NCBI RefSeq assembly: GCF_002163715.1 | Contig: NZ_CP015698.1 | Location: 3,919,674-3,983,673, forward strand | Reading direction: 5' to 3' | Source: Curvibacter sp. AEP1-3 | Lineage (GTDB): Bacteria; Pseudomonadota; Gammaproteobacteria; Burkholderiales; Burkholderiaceae_C | DNA: 64,000 bases | Shown: positions 9,501-18,700 of the stretch, in pieces | Numbering within the stretch: position 1 is the stretch's first letter | Layout: each line of letters starts with the position of its first letter | The notes under the pieces: generated by a model | What the model was told of the DNA's origin: nothing | Database searches by the model: none | What the model saw: the letters and a program-made list of their open reading frames with translations, nothing else | Made by a program: the position numbers and the translations under genes

Positions 9501-12500
9501 ACCTGCAGGATCTGGGTGTCGGCCGCGGCACGCTGGTGGCGATGATGCTGCCGCGCACCAACCACCTGGTCATCACCGCGCTGGCGATCATCAAGTGCGG
9601 CGGCGCGTTCATCCCGTTGAACATCGACGACCCGCAAGACCGGCTGACGCGCGTGTTGGCGCAGGCCCAGGCGACCATCGTCGTCTCGATGCGCGACCAC
9701 TACGGCCGCTTCGACGACCCGGCGCGCCGTGTGGTGCTGCTCGACGCCGAAGCCGAGCAGATCGCCCGCCGGGCTGGCCAGTTCCAGCCGCGTGAGGCCG
9801 TCTCGTCGGAGGACCGCGCCTACATCATCTTCACCAGTGGCAGCACCGGCACGCCCAAGGGCGTGATCGTCCGCCATCGGCCGGTGGTCAACCTGATCGA
9901 GTGGGCCGAGCGCACTTTCCACTTCAACGCGACCGATCGGGTGCTGTTCGTCAACCCGCTCAGCTTTGACCTGTCGATCTTCGACCTGTTCGGCATGCTG
10001 GCCTATGGCGCCAGCATCCGCATCGTCAGCGATGCGGACCGCACCAATGCGCTGGCGGTGGCCGGCTTCCTTAAGGATGAGCCGATCACCTTCTGGAACT
10101 CGGCACCAGCCTACCTGCAGATGGTGTTGCCGTTTCTCGAGGGTGGCGTCAACCGGGCGCGCGCGCGGCTGGAGCGCATGCGCGTGGTCTTCCTCAGCGG
10201 CGACTGGATTCCGCTGGCGATGCCCGACGCGATGAAGGCGGTGGCGCCCGCGGCCCAGGTCATCAGCCTGGGTGGTGCGACCGAAGCGGCGGTGTGGTCG
10301 AACCACTTTCCGGTCGGGGCCATCGACCCGGCATGGCGCAGCATCCCGTACGGGCGCCCGATCCAGAACGCGCGCTACTACATCCTCGACGAGCAGCGCG
10401 AGCCGGTGGCGGTGGGTGAGGCGGGTGACCTGTTCATCGGCGGCGAGTGCCTGAGCGACGGCTACATCAACGAGCTGGCGCTGACCGCGCAGAGCTTCGT
10501 CAGCGACCCGTTCCATGAGCGTGCCGGCGCGATCATGTACCGCACCGGCGACCGGGCGCGCTTCTTCGCCGACGGCAGCATCGAGTTCCTCGGCCGCATC
10601 GACCATCAGGTCAAGCTGCGTGGCTACCGCATCGAGCTCGGCGAGGTCGAGGCCGCGCTGGAGGCCGCCGGCCTTCCGCGCGCGGTGGCGGTGGTGCGCG
10701 ACGATGAAGCCGGCCGGCGCCTCGTCGGCTTCGCTGCGGCATCGGCCGCGGTGCCGCCGGGCGAGCTGGTCGACGAAGCCTGCCTGGCGTCGATCCACGG
10801 CCGGTTGCCGGCCTACATGGTGCCTGCGCAGGTGATCGTGCTGCCGGCCTTGCCGATCACGCCGAACGGCAAGGTCGATCGCAAGCGTTTGACGCAGGAG
10901 CGCATCGCGACGCTCGCCGCGTCCGCGGTGATGGTCGACGCACCGGCGCCGGCGATGACGGCGGCGCACGCCGGCCCGATCGACACGCGACTGGCCGACT
11001 GGCTGACGCGCGCGGTGACCGAGATCCTCGGGCCGGACCAGGCCGCTGTCGGCCTGGACGACAACCTCGGTCAACTGGGCTTCAGCTCGCTGCACTACAC
11101 GATGCTCGGCGCCAAGCTGGTCAACGAGCTGGGCGTGGCGATGAACCCGGCGTTGTTCTTCCGCTATGTCAGCGTGGCCGAGATCCGCGACCACCTGCTG
11201 CGTGAGCAGGCGGCGGCGTTGACAGCGGCGCTGGTGGCCGCCCCCGCTGCGGCGGCAGCGGTCGCTGCGACACCTGTCCACGCCGAGGGCGATATGCCCG
11301 GCGCATTGGAACGCTGGCTGCACGTCGCGGTGAATGCCGTGCTCGGTGCGACCGAGACGCCCGTCCGGCTGGACGACAACCTCGGCCAGCTGGGCTTCAA
11401 CTCGCTGCACTACACCTCGCTCGCGGCGCGCCTGGCCGACGAGCTCGGCATGGCGCTGAACCCGGCGCTGTTCTTCCGCTACGTGTCGATCGCCGAGATC
11501 CGCGACTACCTGCTGCGCGAGCATGCGGGCGCGCTGGCTTCGGCGTTGCTCCCGGCGGCCCCGCGTGTGGCGCTGGCGTCCGGCCCCGTGGCGCCGGCCG
11601 TCGAGCCGGCAGCCGTGGTGCCCGAGGTGCCCGAGGTGCCCGAGGTGCCGATGGCCCACCCTGGCGCCATCGCGATCATCGGCATGAGTGGCGTGATGCC
11701 GCAGGCGGCCGATCTCGACGCCTTCTGGCGCAACCTGCTGGCCGGCGCCGACAACAGCAGCCTCATCCCGGCCGACCGCTGGGATTGGCGCACGGTCGAT
11801 GGCGACCCGCACGGCCCGGGCAACTTCACCAACGTGCACCGCGCGGCGTTCATGAACGACGTCGCCGGCTTCGACGCGGCGTTCTTCTCGATCTCGCCGC
11901 GCGAAGCCGAGCTGATGGACCCGCGGCAGCGTCTGCTGCTGGAGGGCGTCTGGTCGTGCCTCGAAGACGCCGCACTGCGGCCAGGCGATCTGCGCGGCGA
12001 ATCCGTCGGGCTGTTCGTCGGCGCGACCGGTGACGAATACGCGACGCTGTCGCTGCAGCCCGGGCGCGAGATCGACCGCTTCACGCTGTCGGGCGTGTCG
12101 CGCACGATCCTGGCCAACCGGGTCAGCTACCTGTTTGATTGGCATGGCCCGAGCGAAGTGGTCGACACCGCATGCTCCAGCTCGCTGGTTGCCGTGCACA
12201 ACGCGGTCCGGGCGCTGCAACACGGTGAGTGCAAGCTGGCGATCGCTGGCGGCATCAACGTGATGATCGACCCGGTGCCGCATGTCTGCCTGAACAAGAT
12301 CGGCATGCTCGCGGCCGACGGCCGGTGCAAGACCTTCGATGCGCGGGCGGATGGTTATGCCCGCGGCGAGGGCATCGGGCTGATCCTGCTGAAGCCGCTG
12401 GCCGATGCGCTGCGCGACGGCGACCCGATCCACGCGGTGATCCGCGGCAGCGCGGTCAACCACGGCGGTCGCGCCACGGCGCTGAGCGCGCCGAACCCGG

Positions 12501-15500
12501 CGGCGCAGGTGCAGGTCATCCAGGCGGCGATCCGCGCGGCGGGTGTCGACAGCGGCCGCATCGGCTACATCGAAGCCCACGGCACCGGTACGGCGCTGGG
12601 TGACCCGATTGAGATCGAAGCGCTGAAAGAGGTTTTCACAGACCTGCAGGGCGAGCGCGGTCACACGCGCGCCGAACCGGAATCGGTCGCGCTGTCGTCG
12701 GTCAAGCCGAACGTCGGCCACCTCGAATCGGCGGCGGGCATCGCCGGCTTGCTGAAGGCGATCCTGTGCGTGAAGCATGGCCAGTTGCCGGCGACGCTGC
12801 ACCTGGAGCAGCTCAACCCGAACATCCACCTGGAAGGCAGCCCCTTCTTCATCGTGCGCGAACGGCAGGCTTGGCCGATGCCGCGCGATGGGCGGGGCGG
12901 GCTCGGCCCCCGGCTGGCCGGTGTCAGCTCGTTCGGCTTCGGCGGCGTGAACGCGCACGTCGTGGTTGAGCAGCATGTCGCACCGGCATCGAACCCGGCG
13001 GCGCGTGGTGGCGATGCGTGGTGGATTCCGCTGTCGGCCCAGGGTGCCGCTGAACTACGTGCACTGTGCACTCGTCTGTCTGATTACCTCAGCGGATTCA
13101 GGCGCGAAGTCGCACTGGCCGATGTCGCGCAGACGCTTCAGTCCGGCCGTACCAGCCTGCAGAAGCGGGCACTGCTTCGCGTCGGCTCGCTGGATGAACT
13201 GATCGATGCATTGACGGCGCTGGCCGAGGATCGGCCAACGCCGGCCCTGCACTGGCGCGGCAGCGTCAAGGCCGCGCCGATGCGCGGGGTGACGCGGCGT
13301 GCGGCCGGCGAGCTGCTGCCCGGCGGTGACGACGTGGCCGAGCGCTGGCGGCAGCACAGTGACGCAGCGTGGCCACGCAGCACCGCGAACGCGTCGAGGC
13401 GCCGCATCCACCTGCCGACCTACCCGTTTGCGCACACGCCGTACTGGTTGCCAGCCCTGGCGACGGAGGCCGCCTCGGCGCCGTCCGGCCTGTTGCCGGC
13501 CAGCGTGGCCGACGGCATCGCGTTGTCGCCGACGAACACCGTGCTGTCGGCCCACGCCGTGGCCGGCCGGCCGGTGCTGCCGGCAGCCGCCTACCTGGCG
13601 TTGGTGCGGCGTGCGGTCGACGTGACGGACCAGCGCGTCATCACGCTGGCCGACGCGGTGTGGATGCAGCCGTTCTCGGCCACCGAGCCGCAGGTGCTTC
13701 GGCTGACGCCAGGAACCAGCCGGCAGGGGCTGAAGCGCTTCACCTTCGCCAGCGGCGTGGGCGATGCGCCAGTCGAGCACTGCACGGTCGACGTGCTGGC
13801 GGCCGGGCACTCGGTGATCGACGGCGAGCCGGTGCAGGTGTCGGCTTTGCTGCCGCACCGGGCGACCCTTGACGCCTGCTATGCCGCCTTCGAGCGTGGC
13901 GGTGTGCAGTTGGCCCATCCCTATCGCAGCGTGCAGAGCTTGAGCTTCGACCAGGGGAGCGCAGTTGCGAGCCTGCGCATCGAAGCGGGCGACGCCGAGT
14001 CGTGCTGGCTGCTGGCATTGGACGGGGCGCTGCAGGCGATTGCGCTGCACCACCAGCTGTCGCGGCCCGATGGCGCGCCGAGCCTGCCGTTTCACGTCAA
14101 GCGGGTGCACCTGCAAGGGCATGTCGGCGGCGCCGGCGTCACCGAGCTGACCGTGAGGCTGGCGGCGCAGCAGGCGGTGGCCGGCGGCCCGGCCCGCGTG
14201 GCGCAGTACGACGCCGATCTGCTGGATGCCGCCGGGCGCCGCATCGGGCGCATCGAGTCGTGCGCAGGCAAGAGCCTCGGCAGAACGGCGCCACCGGCAC
14301 GGACACCGAAGGCCGTTACCACCGAAGCGCAGGCGGCGCACCTTTACGTGCCCCGCTGGGAGCCGGTGAATGCCGCACGGGCCTCGTCGCCGGTGCGCGG
14401 CATGCTGGTCAGCACCGGTTCGTCGTGGGCCACTCCGGCGAGTTGGCTGCGGGCGGAACGTTTAGGCAGCGAACAGGCCGCCGCGGCGCGCTTGCTGCGC
14501 ATCGATGCCGGTGCCGAGGCCGATTGGTCGGCCGTGCTGGCCGACGATGCTGCGCCCGAGCTGATCGTGCTGGACTACACGACGTGGCCGATCGCCGGCG
14601 GTGACGCGGCACCCGAGGCGGTCTACGCGCCTTTCAACGAGGCGTTCGCGCTGGCCCGCGCCGCGATGAAGCTGCGCACGCGCCGTCCCTTGTCGGTGGT
14701 TGCCGTCTACAGCGACCAGGCCGGTTCGCTGCTGATGCCGGCGGTGCAGGCGCTCGGTGCGTTCGGCCGCGCGGTGCGCAATGAGTCGCCAGCGCTGCGT
14801 TTCAGCGCGCTCGCGCTGGCCGCCGATCCGCGGCGGATCGATATGGCGGCGATCGGCGCCACCATCGCCGCGTTGCCGGGCGAAGCGAAGCGGGCGGTCA
14901 ACTACCGCTGCACCGCGGACGGCCGGCTGCTGGCCGAACGACTGACAAAGGCGGCGGCCGACCCGGCACCATCGGCGCGGCCGCTGGCGGCCGGCAGCGT
15001 CGTCGTGGTCAGTGGTGGTGCGGGGGGCATCGGTCGCCTGATGGCCGGCTTCCTGACCGAGCGAGGCTGTCGCGTGGCGCTGCTCGGTCGCTCCGACCCG
15101 GCCGCCGTCGCGACCGAGCTGACAACGGCCGGCCTGGCCGACCCGCAGCGGTGCCGCTACCTGCAGGCCGACGTCACGCAACGCGACCAGGTCCACCACG
15201 CGCTCGGCCAGGTGCGGCGCGACTGGGGCCCGATCCAGGCGGTGTTCCACGCTGCCGGGGGCCGCGCTGACGGCATGCTGTTGCGCAAGGACAGCCTGAC
15301 GGCGCGCACGGTGCTCGCGGCCAAGGTGCTCGGCGCCATCGCGCTCGACGAGGCCACACGCGGCGACCCGCTCGAACACTTCATCGCGTTCTCGTCGCTG
15401 GCGTCGTACCTGGGGCCGGTCGGCCAGGCCGACTATGCCTATGCGAACGCCTTCCTTAACGGGTTGGTGACGGCGCGCAACGAGCTGGTCCGCCAGGGGC

Positions 15501-15754
15501 TGCGCCGCGGCGCGAGCTGTTCGGTGGGCTGGCCGCTGTGGCGCGAGGGCGGTATGCGCATGAGCGATGCCGAGCGCGACTACATCGCGCAGCTGCACGG
15601 CATGAACGACATGGCCACCGACACGGCAATGAAGTGCCTGCTCGCCATTCTGGGCGGGGCGCACGAGACCGTCGCGCTCGCAGTGGGCGACAGCGAAAAG
15701 ATCGACCGCTCGATGCTGGGCCGCGCTGCCGGCGACCTCATCGACGCGACATGA
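6557..15754 (+). CDS. Hybrid NRPS-PKS: Cy-Cy-A(Cys)-PCP-PCP-KS-DH-KR, no terminal carrier
   Basis: 3065 residues. Two heterocyclisation domains: Cy1 (about 55-470) opens with FALTDLQTAYL and has DxxxxDxxS at D189/D194/S197; Cy2 (about 500-915) has it at D625/D630/S633. The adenylation domain (about 945-1450) has TSGSTGTPKG near 1093 and a pocket starting Asp1138-Leu1139-Phe1142 with Asn1181, resembling cysteine-type codes. Two near-identical carriers follow (Ser1511, Ser1616). The ketosynthase is about 1700-2130 with Cys1873. The dehydratase keeps His2333 in HAVAGRPVLP and Asp2489 in DGALQ. The ketoreductase (about 2810-3030) keeps Tyr2960 and Asn2964. The protein ends with no ACP; the matching ACP opens the next protein, so this module is split over two chains. 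No AT and no oxidase domain, so the ring should stay a thiazoline unless oxidised in trans. Confidence 0.93.
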   Translation: MQVDDFKNLSLPEKRRVLAMMQARAASTNVAVDHPAVPAPARQNHPRLVRDAAPADSPFALTDLQTAYLVAKVNPVRVDRAGCHVYLELDVDGIDPQRLERAWAQVAKAHPMLRAQVLPNGMQRIVSDRSLPTFGVADHRDNAVAAQRCIERVRDELSHRLYMPGDWPLYEICVTQLPEGASRIHVSMDSWIVDAHSAEQIYAQWQACYEQPDQAPAAPDVRFRDFIHSMKAFRTSDGHARSLAYWKRRLADIPDGPAFSWSDVIDKAPVNPRNRRRYVATVPQAQWAKLQALFAQRKLSATAGVLVVFCDVLRGWTTSDRFGLVLTLQNRPPMHADIQRVVGPFTSSAMFAADRVDGETLGERARRYGEQLLEALDHGHVGAIEAWRSLGPDRPQRNDRVVFTSLLAAGGAAGEQAGWMQRKVFGSAQTPGTALHCQLRAVHGALEITFDAVPSWFKDGVVERMLEAFQSTLQALADEPASWDRTSLARGRAAAANAPATATSVPMTLLQQGYLAERIRHPRQASGYIFRSFRCEAFEPARWQQALDALLADHPMLKAYASPRGTLECPAAVAAYAIPVADASDVQAQTRAMLQDFVADRGWPAFRLRLLRQADGSALLLSLLDMAAFDAHSAWSFYRELIGRAQGAAGTGESSGWKPFLLQRGAARGSEAHRRHWAARWADLPAGPRLAAPRASSASATDTHATTRWTHTCADTGPLDAWASAHGVSLEAVLLAAYARALPNDLQPFALGVVDYGLRQAGGSPLIGFGDATRFAWATASADRLSIALLALATAFDRELAADRQHADAEPFHALRAHLASGHPAVVRSAVMTNCLDVPAPAFRGVTEVDVASDTPGVAIDNMVQRSAGGLAVSWIVRRGQVDLAEAQRCFDRYVQAIESLVETPSLAEAAGERIRANERAKRLAQLARWNATDVPYDRTVCLHTLFERRARAEPFAIAVLSDDEVLTYGELDARANRLANHLQDLGVGRGTLVAMMLPRTNHLVITALAIIKCGGAFIPLNIDDPQDRLTRVLAQAQATIVVSMRDHYGRFDDPARRVVLLDAEAEQIARRAGQFQPREAVSSEDRAYIIFTSGSTGTPKGVIVRHRPVVNLIEWAERTFHFNATDRVLFVNPLSFDLSIFDLFGMLAYGASIRIVSDADRTNALAVAGFLKDEPITFWNSAPAYLQMVLPFLEGGVNRARARLERMRVVFLSGDWIPLAMPDAMKAVAPAAQVISLGGATEAAVWSNHFPVGAIDPAWRSIPYGRPIQNARYYILDEQREPVAVGEAGDLFIGGECLSDGYINELALTAQSFVSDPFHERAGAIMYRTGDRARFFADGSIEFLGRIDHQVKLRGYRIELGEVEAALEAAGLPRAVAVVRDDEAGRRLVGFAAASAAVPPGELVDEACLASIHGRLPAYMVPAQVIVLPALPITPNGKVDRKRLTQERIATLAASAVMVDAPAPAMTAAHAGPIDTRLADWLTRAVTEILGPDQAAVGLDDNLGQLGFSSLHYTMLGAKLVNELGVAMNPALFFRYVSVAEIRDHLLREQAAALTAALVAAPAAAAAVAATPVHAEGDMPGALERWLHVAVNAVLGATETPVRLDDNLGQLGFNSLHYTSLAARLADELGMALNPALFFRYVSIAEIRDYLLREHAGALASALLPAAPRVALASGPVAPAVEPAAVVPEVPEVPEVPMAHPGAIAIIGMSGVMPQAADLDAFWRNLLAGADNSSLIPADRWDWRTVDGDPHGPGNFTNVHRAAFMNDVAGFDAAFFSISPREAELMDPRQRLLLEGVWSCLEDAALRPGDLRGESVGLFVGATGDEYATLSLQPGREIDRFTLSGVSRTILANRVSYLFDWHGPSEVVDTACSSSLVAVHNAVRALQHGECKLAIAGGINVMIDPVPHVCLNKIGMLAADGRCKTFDARADGYARGEGIGLILLKPLADALRDGDPIHAVIRGSAVNHGGRATALSAPNPAAQVQVIQAAIRAAGVDSGRIGYIEAHGTGTALGDPIEIEALKEVFTDLQGERGHTRAEPESVALSSVKPNVGHLESAAGIAGLLKAILCVKHGQLPATLHLEQLNPNIHLEGSPFFIVRERQAWPMPRDGRGGLGPRLAGVSSFGFGGVNAHVVVEQHVAPASNPAARGGDAWWIPLSAQGAAELRALCTRLSDYLSGFRREVALADVAQTLQSGRTSLQKRALLRVGSLDELIDALTALAEDRPTPALHWRGSVKAAPMRGVTRRAAGELLPGGDDVAERWRQHSDAAWPRSTANASRRRIHLPTYPFAHTPYWLPALATEAASAPSGLLPASVADGIALSPTNTVLSAHAVAGRPVLPAAAYLALVRRAVDVTDQRVITLADAVWMQPFSATEPQVLRLTPGTSRQGLKRFTFASGVGDAPVEHCTVDVLAAGHSVIDGEPVQVSALLPHRATLDACYAAFERGGVQLAHPYRSVQSLSFDQGSAVASLRIEAGDAESCWLLALDGALQAIALHHQLSRPDGAPSLPFHVKRVHLQGHVGGAGVTELTVRLAAQQAVAGGPARVAQYDADLLDAAGRRIGRIESCAGKSLGRTAPPARTPKAVTTEAQAAHLYVPRWEPVNAARASSPVRGMLVSTGSSWATPASWLRAERLGSEQAAAARLLRIDAGAEADWSAVLADDAAPELIVLDYTTWPIAGGDAAPEAVYAPFNEAFALARAAMKLRTRRPLSVVAVYSDQAGSLLMPAVQALGAFGRAVRNESPALRFSALALAADPRRIDMAAIGATIAALPGEAKRAVNYRCTADGRLLAERLTKAAADPAPSARPLAAGSVVVVSGGAGGIGRLMAGFLTERGCRVALLGRSDPAAVATELTTAGLADPQRCRYLQADVTQRDQVHHALGQVRRDWGPIQAVFHAAGGRADGMLLRKDSLTARTVLAAKVLGAIALDEATRGDPLEHFIAFSSLASYLGPVGQADYAYANAFLNGLVTARNELVRQGLRRGASCSVGWPLWREGGMRMSDAERDYIAQLHGMNDMATDTAMKCLLAILGGAHETVALAVGDSEKIDRSMLGRAAGDLIDAT

Positions 15755-15784
15755 ACCACAGCCATTGACGAACAAGGAGAAGGC

Positions 15785-18700
15785 ATGTCCAACACTGAAA
15801 CGAACGGTCGTGATGCGTGGCCGAAACGCGTGGAAGAGATCGTTCGCCACGCGATCATGCAGGAGACCAAGCTGCCGGCCCATCAGCTGGCCAGCGACAC
15901 CACCTTCGAGGAATACGGCATCGAGTCGGTGATGGTGGTGGCGATTACCCGGCGCCTGGAAGAGACTTTCGGTGAGCTCGCGAAGACACTGTTCTTCGAG
16001 TTCCAGACCATTCGCGAGCTGGCGGGCTTCCTGGCCCGCGAATACCCGCAGCCGGCCACCGAGCCGACACCTGTGCCGGCATCGGCCGTGGTGAAGCCCG
16101 AGCCGATCGTGGCGGTGGCAGCGCCTGCCCCCGCCGCCGCGCCGTCGGCCCCGGTGCCGGTGCAAGCCGCAGTGTCCGCGCCGGCCGTCGCCGCCCAGGA
16201 GCCGGGCGCCGCCATGCCTTGCGCGTTCTTGCTGGCCGACGAGCCGGCGGCGGCACCGAACCCGCAGGACGAACCGATCGCGATCATCGGCATGAGTGGT
16301 CGCTTCCCGATGGCCGACAACCTGGACGAGTTCTGGGCCAACCTCGTGGCCGGCAAGAACTGCATCTCCGAAGTGCCGGCCGAGCTGTGGGACTGGCGCG
16401 AGATCTGGACCACCGAGAAGGGCGTCGAAGGCAAGTCGTACACCCGCTGGGGCGGGTTCATGAACGACGTCGACAAGTTCGACCCGCTGTTCTTCAACAT
16501 CTCGAACCTCGAAGCCCAGTCGCTGGACCCGCAGGAGCGGCTGTTCCTCGAGACGGTCTATCACACGATCGAGGATGCGGGCTACGCCAGGGAGCAGTTG
16601 GCTGGGCGCAAGGTGGGCGTCTATGCCGGTGCGATGTGGAGCCAGTACCAGCTCTACGGTGTTGACTCGGCGAACGCCGGCTCGTCGTACGCGTCGATCG
16701 CCAACCGGGTGTCGTACTGGTTCAACTTCACCGGCCCGAGCATCGGGCTGGACACTATGTGCTCGTCGTCGTTGACCACGGTGCACCTGGCGTGCGAAAG
16801 CCTGCGCCGCGGCGAGACCGAGCTGGCGATCGCCGGGGGCGTGAACGTCACCGTGCATCCGAACAAGTACATGTTCCTCAGCAAGACCGGCTTCGCGTCG
16901 ACCGAAGGCCTGTGCCGTGCCTACGGCGAAGGCGGTGATGGCTATGTGCCGGGCGATGGTGTCGGCGCGCTGCTGCTCAAGCCCTTGAGCGCCGCCCAGC
17001 GCGACGGCGATCGCATCCTGGCGCTGATCCGAGGCTCGGCGATCAACCATGGCGGCAAGTCGAACGCCTACACGGTGCCGAACCCGAAGCTGCAGGCCTC
17101 GCTGATCAAGGAGGCGCTCGACGCGGCCCGTGTCGACCCGCGCACGATCAGCTACATCGAAGGCCATGGCACCGGCACCGCGCTGGGCGACCCGATCGAG
17201 GTGCGTGCACTGACGCAGGTATTTGGTGAATCGTCCGACGAGGTCGGCTACTGCGCGCTCGGCTCGGTCAAGTCAAACGTTGGGCACCTCGAGTCGGCTG
17301 CCGGCTTTGCCGGCATCGCGAAAGTGGTGCTGCAGATGCGGCATCGGCAGCTGGTGCCGTCGATCCACACCGAGGTGCTGAACAAGAACATCGACTTCGA
17401 CAAGACGCCGTTCGTCGTGCAACGTACGCTGGCACCGTGGCGCCAGCCGGTGCTGAAGGACGAGCAGGGGCTCGACGTTCGCGTGCCGCGGCGTGCGGGG
17501 GTCAGCTCGTTTGGCGCCGGTGGCGCGAACGGCCACGTGGTGCTCGAAGAGTTCGTCGAGGCACCACAGGCGGCCGCGGCAGTGCCCGCCTCGTCGCAGC
17601 TGTTCGTCTTCTCGGCGAAGAACAACGAGCGCCTGCAGGCGGTGGTGCAGCGCTTCGTGGCCAGCGCGCTGTCCGATGCACCGGCGCGCGTGGCCGCCGG
17701 GCCTGCGGCCGAAGAGGTGATGGCTGTCGTGGCCGGCGCGCTGGGCGTGTCGGTCGGCCTGCTGGATGCGGGCGATGCGTGGACCGATCTGTCGGTGGAC
17801 TTCTGGGCTGCCGAGCGAATGGCGCGGCGCATCAACCAGGCTTTTGAAACCGCATTGACGGCCGAAGACGTGCTGCGCGCCGGCACGGTGGGCCAGCTCT
17901 GCGCGCTGGCCGGCGGGGCCGGTGTGGCGACGAGCGCGAACGAACCGGAGCGCTTTGCCAACCTGGCCTACACGCTGCAAGTGGGCCGCGAGGCTCAGGC
18001 CAAACGGCTGGCGGTCGAAGCCGACAGCCTCGGCCAGCTGCGCGAGCGGCTCGAGCGTTTCCTGGCCGGTGCGCAGGAGGCCGAAGGCGTGGCGAACAGC
18101 CCCGCGTCGAACCGCGACCGCGTGCAGGCCGATGGCGAGCAGGACCAGGAGTTCCTGCGCTCACTAGCCCGCGGCCGCAAGTGGGCCAAGCTGGCGCGCC
18201 TGTGGTGCCACGGCGCCAGCGTGCCGTGGGCCGAATGCCACCGGGGTTGGCCGGTGCGCCATGTCGACCTGCCCTTGTACCCGTTCGCCAAGGAACGCTG
18301 CTGGGTGAACAACGCCGCGACGACGGTGAAGCCGGCGGCCGCCGTCAGCGGCCTGGCGGCCCAGTTGAACGCGCTGCAGAGCCTGGACGGCACGCTGCGA
18401 TTCGATCTGCGTTGGGACGACGTCGCCGCCGATGGCGCTGCCGAGGCCCGCATCATGGGCTGGATCGGCGAGGCGGCGGACTTCGTCGGCGAGCGCGGCA
18501 GCGCGAACGATGTGCGCTGGCAGCGCGGCGCGACGCTCGACGCCGGCGCCGCCTTGACGCTGGAGATCGCGCAGGGCCCGGCCGGCGCCGAAGCGCCTGC
18601 GGTTCGCCTGCTGGATGAGGCGGCCCAACCGCTGGCCGGCGCAGTGCTGCGCCAGCGCGACGAGACCGGTAGCGAGGTGGTCGCCGCGACGACGGACCTG

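Noticed and set aside
11621..11647. Three tandem copies of a 9-base unit coding for PEV in the PCP-KS linker
   Set aside because: Short Pro-Glu-Val repeats are common flexible linkers in megasynthases and need no special explanation.
9272..12976. 1234-codon open frame on the minus strand opposite the Cy-A-PCP-KS protein
   Set aside because: It is an antisense shadow of very GC-rich coding sequence: Arg/His/Val/Gln-rich, no domain, and the opposite strand carries complete NRPS/PKS motifs. The same holds for the long minus frames at 14462-17167 and 19283-22144.
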